Under the pieces are notes generated by a model. The model was not told where the DNA came from, ran no database searches, and worked only from the letters and a program-made list of their open reading frames with translations. 64,000 nucleotides of DNA from Daedaleopsis sinensis. Lineage: Eukaryota; Basidiomycota; Agaricomycetes; Polyporales; Polyporaceae. The translations under genes and the position numbers were made by a program. The DNA is taken from the NCBI GenBank assembly GCA_033807695.1, contig CM066302.1, forward strand, positions 1,798,001 to 1,862,000, written 5' to 3'. Of this stretch, positions 22,893 through 32,680 are shown in pieces. Numbering within the stretch: the stretch's first letter is position 1; every line of letters starts with the position of its first letter.

Positions 22893-23176
22893 ATGCTCAC
22901 TATCATGAGCAACGAAACCGTCTCTTATCCGCCTCGTGCCCATATATCCTCCCCACAGGCCGTGACCGAGGCTCAGCCTGCACCAGTGCCAGCCATGTCC
23001 ATGACATCGAGCTATCCGACCTCGAGGACTACAGGAAAAGCAGAACGACTGCGTGGAGGCTGCATTCCTTGTCCGGTGAGTCTACTATTCACTCTTCTTG
23101 CAACACGGTCACCGATCCCATTTCCGGACAGAACGGGAGTATCTGCTATATCATCCCCATTCCCTGCTGCTGTTAA
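22893..23176 (+). CDS. Small Cys-rich protein with C-terminal CYIIPIPCCC
   Basis: A two-exon gene of about 75 residues. Exon 1 starts at 22893 (MLTIMSNETVSYPPRAH) or at the in-frame ATG at 22905 (MSNETV..). It encodes a Pro/Ser/Thr-rich hydrophilic segment followed by RLRGGCIPCP. A 56-nt intron (23076-23131, GTGAGT..GACAG) joins CP to NGSICYIIPIPCCC and the stop at 23174-23176. The result is a short protein with six cysteines in its last ~22 residues and a small hydrophobic end. There is no signal peptide. The layout (disordered N-terminus, Gly then Cys-rich hydrophobic C-terminus) resembles the small CYSTM-type membrane-associated stress proteins, but I cannot assign it to that family. Function unknown. 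Confidence 0.62.
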
Positions 23177-23661
23177 AGCGCGTACACAGCCGTGCACTGT
23201 GTGGTGCCCTCAATTGTATGCCATTTCGCTATCCAAGTTCTGTCTCGACGGCCTACTAAATCCGTACGGGTAGATCGGGCCGTACTACAGCTGGTTTCAA
23301 TTACTCGCTCCTGTAGTGTGTTGATAGTGTGTGTACTAGCTATTGTATGCGTACGGACATCTTCTTGGAATCTTTTGTATCGTTAGATCAGCTTGTAGTA
23401 CAAGGAACATTCGCGTGTGGAATACATTGCATGTCATTCGACTCTTCTTCTGCGATGGTACTTGAGCATCGCCATGCGCTACCCCCGCGAGATATACACG
23501 ACTTCGGCGTTCCGCTTACATACTCCTCCCATCTGAACTACGACGACTACTTACCACTACTCAACGTCAGCAGCCAACATGTACGTTATATGAAAAGTCC
23601 CTGAAGACACGTACTACCCGACTGTGCTATAGGCTTCACCTCGTTGTAAGATCAGTGTGGG
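23177..23661. other. Intergenic region
   Basis: 485 bp downstream of the small Cys-rich gene and upstream of the recyclin gene. I see no further gene, RNA or repeat. Confidence 0.5.
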
Positions 23662-26600
23662 ATGGACAAATTCGCGACTCTTGAACCCGTCCGGTTGTAC
23701 AACCACACGCCCGGGATCTCATCTTCTTCCTCGTCTAACCGCTTTTCCCTCACCAAGCCTGCCGGCTTGCCCTTCTCCTCGCACTCCCGGACCAAAAGCT
23801 ACGCCCCCTTCCAACTGATCGGCCGTCTCCCTGTAGACCTCCACATCCTCATCCTCACTTTCCTCGCGGTACCTGACATCCCCGCCTATGCACGCTGCTC
23901 AAGAGCTCTCGGAAACCTCGCCAAGGACGAGCGAGTGTGGGAGGCTCGTTGGAAGGCGTTTGGAGTGGACACAGAGCAACTAGGTGACGTCCTTGACACT
24001 CTCGAGGAGAAGGTCAAAGTGCAGAATGGGCTTGACAAGAACCATGCTCCGCCCACGCTTGCGACGGAAAGTCTCGACGACGACTTCGGCGACTTCACAT
24101 CTACGTCCAACGTCCAGCCCGGGGAAGTGGGTGACTTTGCCGGTGCGTTCAGCCTCTCCACCCCGCGGACCGCCGCAGGGTTCCCCGGGCCCATCCCATC
24201 CTCCGCGAAGACGAGCCGTGCACTCTACATCCGTGCCCACACTCTCCTCAAGCCCCTCGTTCCTGCGCTATCTTCGCCCCCACACGCCGTTCTCTCCATC
24301 CTCTTCCCATCGCCTGCGCCATCGCTCCGACTGCAGGCGCACACCCTACGCCTCTTGTCCCGTTTCCTCTCATCCCGCGTTAAGCCGCTACGCACATGGG
24401 AGACGCTCAGTGCTGCGCTCCGTGCCGCCATTGATCGGTTCGAGGACAGTCTCCTCACCGCGTTCGATGTTGCTGACGGGAAGGGGGACGAGCGCGGCAT
24501 GGCCGAGGCAGCCGAGGCCAGCTGGGAGGTCTGGGACGGCTCGGGAGGCGAGTGGGAGCTGGGCAGGGTATGGGCAGAAAAGCGCGAGATATTCTACGGA
24601 CAGAGCAAGCGGAGGCCGCTTGACAACTTCACGTATGTCGTTCGTACCCCATCGCACGACAATTCCTTGACAGATCCATTGCAGGAATGATTCTCAGCTT
24701 GACTTCACACCTATGGACGAGTTCATCGCCGAGATACTGGCGGCTATACAAGAGCACGGTTCTCGTGCTGTCCGTGTTTTCCCGCCTGCATCGAATGTGC
24801 TATTGTCATTCGCTGATCGGTTGGCAAACGAAGTGGTAGGTCTCCTGCTCTGTCGTAAGCGCCTGCTTCGTTCATATGGGTGTGATGACAGGTGGGCGAA
24901 TACGTAGCTTCGCTGCTTACACGGGCGCGAGAAATCTCCAACGAGACGTTTCTCAAAGCCACCGCTGCTAGCTTCAAAGAAACCTGGCGTATGGTCGATA
25001 CGATCGTTCAAGTAGGAGCATCCCGAACAGACCTCGATCTCCCAAAGACGAAGGCGGAGGACGTCGTGTACGTTGACTCACCGTTGCACTGGCGATGCCC
25101 ATTACTCAATTTTGCGTCAGCTACCGTATGTTCGAGGCGAATATGGACGAATACCTGGACGAAGAAGTTGAATTCGTGAAGCAATGCTTCGAGATGACCT
25201 GTCGATCGTGGGAGAAGCAAGTACGTCGTCTTCGTATCTGCAGCATGTCCCATCTCTGACCGTCCGCAGTTGTCTGAGCGCAAGGCCACGGTTGGAGACA
25301 CCGTGAACACTGAGCACGCAAGATTCCTCGGCTCGCATAACCCTGCGCAAGTCAAACGGACAGTTCTAGCCTCGTTTACCGACGTCCTCCTGCTTCCCGT
25401 GACGATTGTCCCGCGCACTGTCGGCAAGGCTGTAGGCGCTGCTATCACCACGGGTAGCAGTGCCGCGGTACAAGGTATCCAGATGCTGAATCCGCAGCGC
25501 TGGGGTGCGACACCGACGATGGGACAGGGCGCGTTCCCATTCGCCCGCATGCCTTCTTGGAACGCCAATGGCCGCGATGGATATGTGCGCGATTTCGAGA
25601 AGGGCGGGGATGGGATGCTCTTTGACATCGGTGGAGACGACGACGAGGAGGAGGCAGAGAAGATCAAAGAGAAGACACCGAGCGAGAAGACGGCTCGCTG
25701 TGCGTACTGGTCTATCAGAACAGCATCACATCGCAGACTGACGTGCCATCGTAGCCTCCCTGACGGTTTCGACGACCACCGACGAGTCCAGCAGTACCGC
25801 GCCGACTTCTATACAGTCCACACGAGTTTCCACGCCGATCCCTCCTGCGCTAGACAATCTCGACCTTCTCCTCTCCTTGGATATTGCACTAGAGCTCATC
25901 CACGCGGATCGTGACTCCCTCAAGCGAGCGGAGACGTTCTCTGGGTACCCAGGATCGTATGGGCACCGCGTCCGCGACACCATCGAAGAAATATTTGTCC
26001 TCCTCTTACAAGCACTAAGTGAACGTCACATCAGGCCGGGCTTCGAAACGTGCGCTCAACTCTCGTTGTCCGGTCGATGAATACTCAACCGTCCCCCCTT
26101 GTCTAGTGCGACGGAGCGCATGAGATCGTACAAACCGGCGGAGCACGGGGAAACGAAGAGCGTCGCGCCCCTCCTTCAGTTCTTCGAGCTGGTGCACGTC
26201 GGTGACACGATGCAGTCCATGGTACAGGTGTACTTTGACAAAGAGCTGGTACGTACAGCTGTCGCGTATCCCTGTGATTGCGCTAATACCGCACAGGCTT
26301 CTCACATAGACAAGCATGACTTCCTCAACGCTGTAGTGAGAGAGAAGAAGCATTTCGAGGATGTTCTGGATAACAGTGTCGCGGCGGGCCTTAACGCTGC
26401 CACCGACGCGCTGATGAACCAGGCAAGCATGTTTTCGAACGGCCCGAAACGATCACTCACCCTTTCACTCAGGTCGAGCACATCATCCTAAAGCTCACAA
26501 AACCCCGCGAATACTACCCGCCCGAAGACAGTGCGATGGACCTTGGGCCGACAGAGGGGTGCCGCGAAGCGATCAAGTGTCTGCAAATGCACTGCCAGTT

Positions 26601-27120
26601 GGTGAAAGGCAGCACCAGCAAGGAGGTACTCGAGGTATTCTACCAGGAGATCGGGTACCGTCTCATAGCGTATGCAGTCCTACCATATAGCCCTCTGAGC
26701 TGCTGTCGCCTGACATTACACTCCGCAGCATCCTGCAAAAGCACATCAAGCGACAGATCATCTCGTTGAACGGCGGGTTCCAGATCATCGCCGATCTGAA
26801 TGCGTACCACACATTCATCTCGTCGCTCCGTGTGGCGACCATCACTTCAGACTTTGCGTACCTGAAGATGCTGGGCCATGTCTACGTCGTAGAAGATGCG
26901 AAGGACCTCGCGCAGATTGTCAGAGACGTCACACGATACGGCGGCGCGTATCGACCAGAGGTGCGTGCAGCTTGATCTCAGTGCCTCTCGGACGTGTAGT
27001 GACTGTGCGCAGGATATCTACGAGTTCATCCAGCGACGGTCAGACTGGAAGAAGATCGAGAAGACGGTGGACAAGACGATGTACAACCTCTCTTTCAAGG
27101 AGGACTGCACTGTCTGTTGA
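23662..27120 (+). CDS. RCY1: F-box/Sec10-like protein, recyclin-1 homologue
   Basis: A multi-exon gene. The F-box lies near residues 52-100 (FQLIGRLPVDLHILILTFLA, then CSRALGNLAKDERVWEARWK). It is followed by an acidic linker (DDDFGDFTSTS) and a long alpha-helical region with exocyst Sec10 similarity: FADRLANEVVGEYVASLLT, ETFLKATAASFKETWRMVD, YLDEEVEFVKQCFEMTCRSW, LLPVTIVPRTVGKAVG, and near the end ISLNGGFQIIADLNAYHTFI, KMLGHVYVVEDAKDLAQIV. It ends NLSFKEDCTVC* at 27118-27120, a -CTVC tail that could be a CaaX-like lipidation signal. Yeast Rcy1 is an endosomal F-box protein for recycling of plasma-membrane proteins and also ends in a CaaX-like motif. The role here is inferred by homology. Introns are short and canonical. 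Confidence 0.88.
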
Positions 27121-27312
27121 CCTTCCCGGTCCGGCAGTCCGTGTGACGTCACGCGACTCCGGCGCAGCGAGCACCGTAGACGCCGGTACCTGCTTAAAGT
27201 CTCTAGCTCTGCTCCGCCTCTCGTACCACGCCCTATCTCTATCTCATCTCGAACCATTCTCTCCTCGCACAACGCCACTCGCATCTTCGTCCACCGTCCT
27301 AACCCGCACGCG

Positions 27313-27816
27313 ATGTCCATCCCAGAGTTCTCCCTCCGCCTCCAGGAAGGTACGCCATATCGTATCTTGCATCCGATAACACCATCCTAACCAGCTCGTC
27401 CACCAGGCATCACTGGCGGCTTCGCCCCTCCTACTCCTAGTGCAATCGTAACGATCACGGGCATCCCGACCCAGAACCTGCTCAACATCACCAGCGCATC
27501 GCGTCCGAAGGGCACCCCCTCTCTCCAAGACGCCGTCCCCAAGTCCATCTCGGCCCAGAACGAGCACACCACCGCCCTCGTCACCGAGCTGCGCACCATC
27601 TTGCAGTCTCTGCCGACCGAGTCGCCCCCGGGCAGCCAGGACATTTACGGCCTGGACACCAGCATCGCGTTTGGCTCCGACGACTTCATGTGGCAGAACG
27701 GCGGCCCCCAGGGTTGCGGAGGTGGCGAGAGTTCCGTGCAGGCGACGGACGAGCAGAAGGCGCAGTTCAAACGCGCGGTGGAGATCGTGAAGGAGATCCA
27801 AGGGAAGGACGCGTGA
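27313..27816 (+). CDS. Small hypothetical protein
   Basis: A two-exon gene of about 148 residues. Exon 1 (27313-27349) encodes MSIPEFSLRLQEG. A 57-nt intron (27350-27406, GTACGC..ACCAG) leads to ITGGFAPPTPSAIVTITGIP. The rest is soluble: a helix QNEHTTALVTELRTILQSL, a Gly-rich segment FMWQNGGPQGCGGGES, and a charged C-terminal helix (DEQKAQFKRAVEIVKEIQGK). No signal peptide or catalytic motif is visible and I do not recognise the family. The start lies 193 bp after the recyclin stop on the same strand. Confidence 0.75.
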
Positions 27817-27995
27817 GCATCAGGACTCGTCGGGAACTCTACACCGGTTTGGTGAGATCAAGTGTATCATTCTATATTGTATCGCACACCTGCTTGTACG
27901 ACTCGCAACGACGGAACACGGTGGTTAATCCAGGACTCCATCGATTGCTTCGCACATGGGTACAAGATGCCAGTATCAAGACGGCTCGCGATCGC

Positions 27996-29565
27996 TCACA
28001 TTTCCTTTGTTTCCCCGCCTCCCGATTTCGGTAGCCCACCTACGACCGCCCCGCCTTCTCTCAACAAGTTGTCCTTCGCATTGTCCAGGATCTTCTCGCG
28101 CTCGGAGAGCGCCGTGCGGTGTTCGGCGACCGTGTTGTGAAGAGATGCATATAAGGATAGCTTCGTACTGGGCCAAGGTCAATGGTGATTCAGACTGATA
28201 TTTTGCCACCCACGTCATATGGTCTTTGACCTGTGTTCGTGATCAGTTTAAGCCCATAGCATGATTCAGATACAGACGTACCAAGTCGAGCATCTTGCCG
28301 AATCTTTCACCGAGGTCTGCGGAGCTAGGTAAGAAGAATATGGGGCATGAATGGGCACGAGAACAGCGTACCATCAGCTCCCTGTGTCCATTCCTCGACC
28401 GAACACTCCGACCACTTCTTCCTCGCTTGCTCATAAGCATCCGCGTGTGCCTCAACGCAAATATCTAAGTCATGGCCTAAGAGGTGATAGAGCGCCTGCT
28501 TTGCGTCCACTTTGCTACTCTCTTGAACAGGATGGCCGGGCATAGCCTGTGAAGGTGCCGTCGAGTGGTCGTGGTCGCCGCCCGAGTAACGTGCAGGCGT
28601 AGCACGGCCGCCCGTAACCGTGTTGTACTCGTCCTACACACATAGTAGCCAAGAGGTGACAGTAGATGCGAGTCACGCACCTGGTGCGAAGCCATCTTGT
28701 ACCTCTTCGCGTCGGTTCCATACTCGTATTCGTCCTCTTCGTCCACCGTGCGCTCGACGCGCTTCGCAGCCCTGCGCAAGCCCTGAGAGAAATGGCCGTC
28801 CGCATGCCCAGAGTCCGAGAAGCTGTCCAAGTAGTCGCCTGAGAACGAGCCATGGCCTTCCCCGGGAGAGGGCCCCATCTGCTGCACCTTGCGGGGGCTG
28901 TTGCCGTCGTCTTCTTCATCGACTTCATTTATGCTCGCCAGAGAAGGGTGGGAAGCAGTGCGAGAACGGTGAGAGGAGCCAAAAGACGTGTCCGAGAACC
29001 GGAAGGGGTCTGAAGCAGCAGCAGACCCGATGTGCTTGGACTGCAAGTCTGAGTGGTCTGTGAATCCAGAGTCGTCATAGGCAGTGCCTATATGCGCCTT
29101 GTTGGCACTGAGGTCATCCGCGTCGGAAAGCTGAGCACCGTGGGACGGAGGGGGCGGCACTCGAAAGGTGCTCATAGTGACCATGCCAGAGCCGGGGAAG
29201 AAGGGCGAAGAAGGACGATGTCTGTGTTGTCCCGACGCATACGGCTTAGATGCGCGGTTGCTGTCGATGGAAGGGCGCGACTTTGCTGGGCGGGCGCTGA
29301 GAGAGCTGTGAGGATTATTCTTCGCTTTGCCGAGGCCGGAGACATTGAGAGGTTTGAATGTTGCAGCAGAAGCTTGAGAGGCAGATTTGTCTAGATCACT
29401 TGGTGTTGCATTGCGCTGCTCTGAATGGGGTGTATGCGCGTCATTGCTGAGGAGACCATTCGGGCGGAAAGGCTCGTCTTGGGCTGCAGGCTCGGCAGGT
29501 TTGTCGGCGAACTTGAAGTCAAGGTCAGACGGGGGTCTAGGAACGAACGGGGCTCTTGCGCTCAT
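27996..29565 (-). CDS. Ser-rich protein, possibly Ecm11-like
   Basis: A multi-exon gene of about 440 residues. The N-terminal ~290 residues are disordered and Ser/His/Asp-rich (starting MSARAPFVPRPPSDLDFKF). A basic patch follows (LRRAAKRVERTVDEEDEYEY), then a compact helical C-terminus: KQALYHLLGHDLDICVEAHA, EQARKKWSECSVEEWTQGAD, DLGERFGKMLDLVKDHM, SLYASLHNTVAEHRTALSER. The stop is the complement of 27996-27998. A W..EW..[D/G]..L..F motif followed by a long helix is the layout of the C-terminal domain of Ecm11, a meiotic synaptonemal-complex protein. That match is weak and by eye. Otherwise call it hypothetical. It is divergent from the thioesterase gene. Confidence 0.7.
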
Positions 29566-29700
29566 CGTCGGAGATGGTCTGGGTGTTGGGCAGAGGTTGA
29601 TGGTGGGTGAACAAGAGAGAGCAGGCCAGGAGCAGACTTGTCGAGATCTTGTTGAGGCGCTTGTGCCCCCAAGGTTAGGGTTCGTCCGCCGGCAACTGCC

Positions 29701-29738
29701 AGTTATGAAACGTTACTACAGTTATGAAACGTTACTAC
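29701..29738 (+). repeat. Perfect 19-bp tandem duplication
   Basis: AGTTATGAAACGTTACTAC occurs twice back to back with no mismatch, in the divergent promoter region of two genes. Confidence 0.9.
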
Positions 29739-29775
29739 GAACCACCCCCGCGTATACGGAGGTCGTCCAAATTCA

Positions 29776-29801
29776 ATCGTTTGCCTAGCGGAGACAAACG
29801 A
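29776..29801 (+). repeat. Dispersed short repeat, copy 1 (partial)
   Basis: ATCGTTTGCCTAGCGGAGAC followed by AAACGA matches the right half of the copies near 49.57 and 55.2 kb (consensus ATCGTYTGCCTAGSGGAG). In this copy TCGTTTG and CAAACGA form a 7-bp inverted repeat around CCTAGCGGAGA. Confidence 0.6.
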
Positions 29802-29897
29802 GTTAGTGGCACACTGTGATAGTGACTCTGCAAGTGCTTGAGGCACGTCGCTGCCCTATTGAGGACATACAAAAGTGACTAATATGCTCGTCACTAG

Positions 29898-30423
29898 ATG
29901 TCTCAGGCGAGCGACGCGAAGAGCCTGAAGAGTAGGCAGCGGGAAGACTACCCTTTCTTCCTCTCCTACCGTACCCGCTGGTAATGACTCCAGTCAGTTG
30001 CGATGCGGGAGATGTGACCTAATCCGTATGCCCTACAGGATAGACAACGACCAATACTCACACATCAACAACTCGGTCTACTACCACCTGTTCGACTCCG
30101 TCGTCAACTCCTATCTCATCAAGCACGCCCATCTCTCTCCTACCGATTCTCCACAGATCGGCCTGGTGGTCTCCTCATATTCTCACTTCTTTGCTCCCTT
30201 GTCCTTTCCCGCTGTCCTAGACCTTGGACTGAGGGTTACGAAGCTTGGCTCTAGCTCGGTGACGTACGAAATTGCCGTCTTCGAAGAAGGTGTCGCCGTC
30301 CCAAGCGTTGTGGGCGGATATACCCACGTCTTCGTCGACCGGAACACCCGAAAGAGTGCCCACATCTCAGCAGAAACGCGGGCAGGCCTGGAGAAGCTCC
30401 TTGGGAATATTGCTAAACTGTAA
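29898..30423 (+). CDS. Hotdog-fold acyl-CoA thioesterase (4HBT family)
   Basis: A two-exon gene of about 155 residues. Exon 1 (29898-29980) encodes MSQASDAKSLKSRQREDYPF, then FLSYRTRW. A 58-nt intron (29981-30038) precedes IDNDQYSHINNSVYYHLFDS. That motif, with the catalytic Asp and the H-x-N-N helix start, is the signature of the 4-hydroxybenzoyl-CoA/YbgC-type thioesterases. Later hotdog strands (GLVVSSYSHFFAPLSFPAV, LGLRVTKLGSSSVTYEIAVF, GGYTHVFVDRNTRKS) complete the single domain at the usual family length. It should hydrolyse acyl-CoA thioesters; the substrate cannot be told. No targeting sequence is obvious. Confidence 0.88.
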
Positions 30424-30471
30424 CACACCGACTCGGAATTCGGAATCACGAGTCCAGACTCCATACCCCAG

Positions 30472-32311
30472 TTACATTGACAGCAATTTCCGCTCGACAT
30501 GACTAGCAAAACTCTCGAACAATGCCCGATCCCTGCCCACAACCCAGTCGAAGGACAGCGACACCTGCCCCTCTGACACGCTTTCGCACCGTATCCGACA
30601 TACCAGCTGCGTAACCACAGAAGTCCCATCTTCGACCTCCATAGCGATTTTCTTCCTCCTTCTCGCAGCGCGGGACCACGTATCACCGGCGGCGCTCACG
30701 ACGACGTCTCCTGCATCGTCAGAGCGCTCCGAGATTGAGAGACCTGGGATGGAAGCCAATGTAGACGCAAGAACCGGCGCGACCTGTACCACGGACGATG
30801 CCCGCGGGAGCGGTTGGCGTAACGTATTTCGCGCCGGCATGATATTCTGAAGGCCAGGATGTGCCAGTCTCCCGATGCTCTAGAATGCACATGAGCAATA
30901 CCCTCTCGATCGCACAGACTGTACTCACGTCTGGAATGTGGACATCCCCGAACGACCAAGCGATGACCCACCGTCGTGTCTGCCCCTGCACCAGCTCCGT
31001 GATCGCATAATTGTCAATCTTGTGTTCTCGTAGGAGCTGGGCAATGTGGGTAAGACTGGACATCTTCCCGAGCATCGATGTGAACCATCTGCGAAGTGAT
31101 GAGAGATGCCGACGGAGGGTAATTTGTACCTCGTCCTGAACGAACCTGCATCTGTCCCGCAGAGCCAAGCTCTCTTGCACCATCTTCGCGACGAACGCTG
31201 CTTCTCCACCGGGCGTGATCATCTCCACGTCTGCTCCCGTACAGACCTGCGACGATAGGTGTCGGTCGTACGCTAATTGCGAAGACGATAGACTCGCATA
31301 CCGCATTTGGCTCATACTCTTTGACCTCTGCAGACTGTATGACTTCGTCCCGGCTGCTGTAAAACGGCGGGTTGCACATCGTGAAGTCGTACGGTGTATC
31401 CCTGAAATGGCCTCTGACATGAGACCAGGCAACAATGTAGTAGAGCGCAATCATACTTGTGGAGCAACGGAACAAACAACGGTCCTGTTAGGTCCGCACG
31501 GACCACGGTGATAACATTTTGAAGCCCGTTGGTATCGACGATGCGTTGTGCATTCTCGATTGAGAGTTCGTCAATTTCTGCGTCGGAGGACCGTCAGTGA
31601 AGCTTTCGTAAAATACCACTGTTCCCCACCTGTCGCAGTGAACACCCAGTCAGGATGTGTGCGACACCCAAGAAGCGGATATATAGCGGATGCCCCGGTC
31701 CCACTAAAAGGAGTCAATCGATGTCGAAGGAGAAGATAGAGCTGGGCCACACATGTCCAGCCCACGGATGATTCTCGGCGTGTCGTTGTTGCGAGACGCG
31801 AGCGAGGACGCGTCAAGAACGTCTTCAAGCCAGAGAATGTAGTTCAATCTGCACAAACGTTGAAGCCTGGTTGCATCACACGATAATTGCGACGGCCAAC
31901 CTATTTGGAACCTGCCACCCGTTGCGCATTGGGTACAAATTAGTGACAATCATATACATACTGTCGCAAAGCACATACCGGCGGACACAATCTTCCCGGC
32001 GGGAGAATCACTTTCACTGCAAAATCGCTCTGTAGTATCGCTTCCGTCAATCGACTGTTGCATGATCAGTGTGAATTCTAGAGCGGATGTGGCTGGCGAC
32101 TCTTGTTGAAGGGACACACTCACCGCTGCGACGTCTCGTCCTTGAAGTCGATCGTCGCACCGTTGCTTGTTTCGATGATACTGGAGAAGTATGTTCTATA
32201 TCCGGTCAGTAGTCGAGGCATGGTGCGAACTCACTGAGGCTTGAGGGGTGGATACGCAGTAGCTAGTGCAAGGAAATCGGGAGGATTCCGATACGGGTTC
32301 CGTGGATGCAT
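30472..32311 (-). CDS. mtl16: METTL16-type RNA N6-adenosine methyltransferase
   Basis: A multi-exon gene divided by short introns. The N-terminus [20 protein letters not shown], then [20 protein letters not shown] and [15 protein letters not shown], is diagnostic for METTL16 (U6 snRNA A43 methyltransferase). The SAM site follows ([14 protein letters not shown], then TAT). The catalytic tetrapeptide is NPPF in [18 protein letters not shown]. Further conserved blocks are [35 protein letters not shown] and [21 protein letters not shown]-terminal region ([20 protein letters not shown]) completes it. The product methylates the U6 snRNA ACAGA box in the nucleus, affecting 5' splice-site choice. The start is the complement of 32309-32311. 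The stop is at 30472-30474. Confidence 0.92.
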
Positions 32312-32680
32312 GTGGGGAGAACTCAGTCACCGGTGCCTCTGTCACAGTATCAAGAGGGGCCAGTGAGTTGTTTGACACCAATCGTATCAGGTTGTGCGTG
32401 ACAGTACCTACATGCTCTTCACGAGTGGCTGTTCTGAGCAAGTTGAATCGGGCAGGCGCCTCTGTGGCACCGCACAAGATGATGAGCTTTTGAGAAGAAT
32501 GACATTGTTAAGATTGGTATGGAGACAGATATCTATCGCTACAAGATTATAGACAAAACAGGCGATTGCTAGACTGTGCTACAGAGTTGGATATTACTAG
32601 CCGGAGAGGGTGTCGCAAAAAAAACGTTCGTAGAAAACAAGTGTGTACTAGTCCTAGTGTCGCAAATGTAAGGTTGCCGG
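32312..32680. other. Intergenic region
   Basis: 369 bp upstream of the METTL16-type gene and downstream of the membrane-protein gene on the same strand. It probably holds a promoter and a 3' UTR. An A8 tract is present at about 32618. Nothing else stands out. Confidence 0.5.

Larger units (their letters stand above)
29566..29897. other. Divergent intergenic region with two short repeats
   Basis: 332 bp between the starts of the Ser-rich gene (minus) and the thioesterase (plus). It contains a perfect tandem duplication (29701-29738) and one degenerate copy of a repeat seen elsewhere in the window (29776-29801). Confidence 0.6.

Noticed and set aside
27244..27801. Minus-strand open frame opposite the small gene at 27.3 kb
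   Set aside because: The plus strand has a clean start, intron and stop; the antisense frame lacks any motif.
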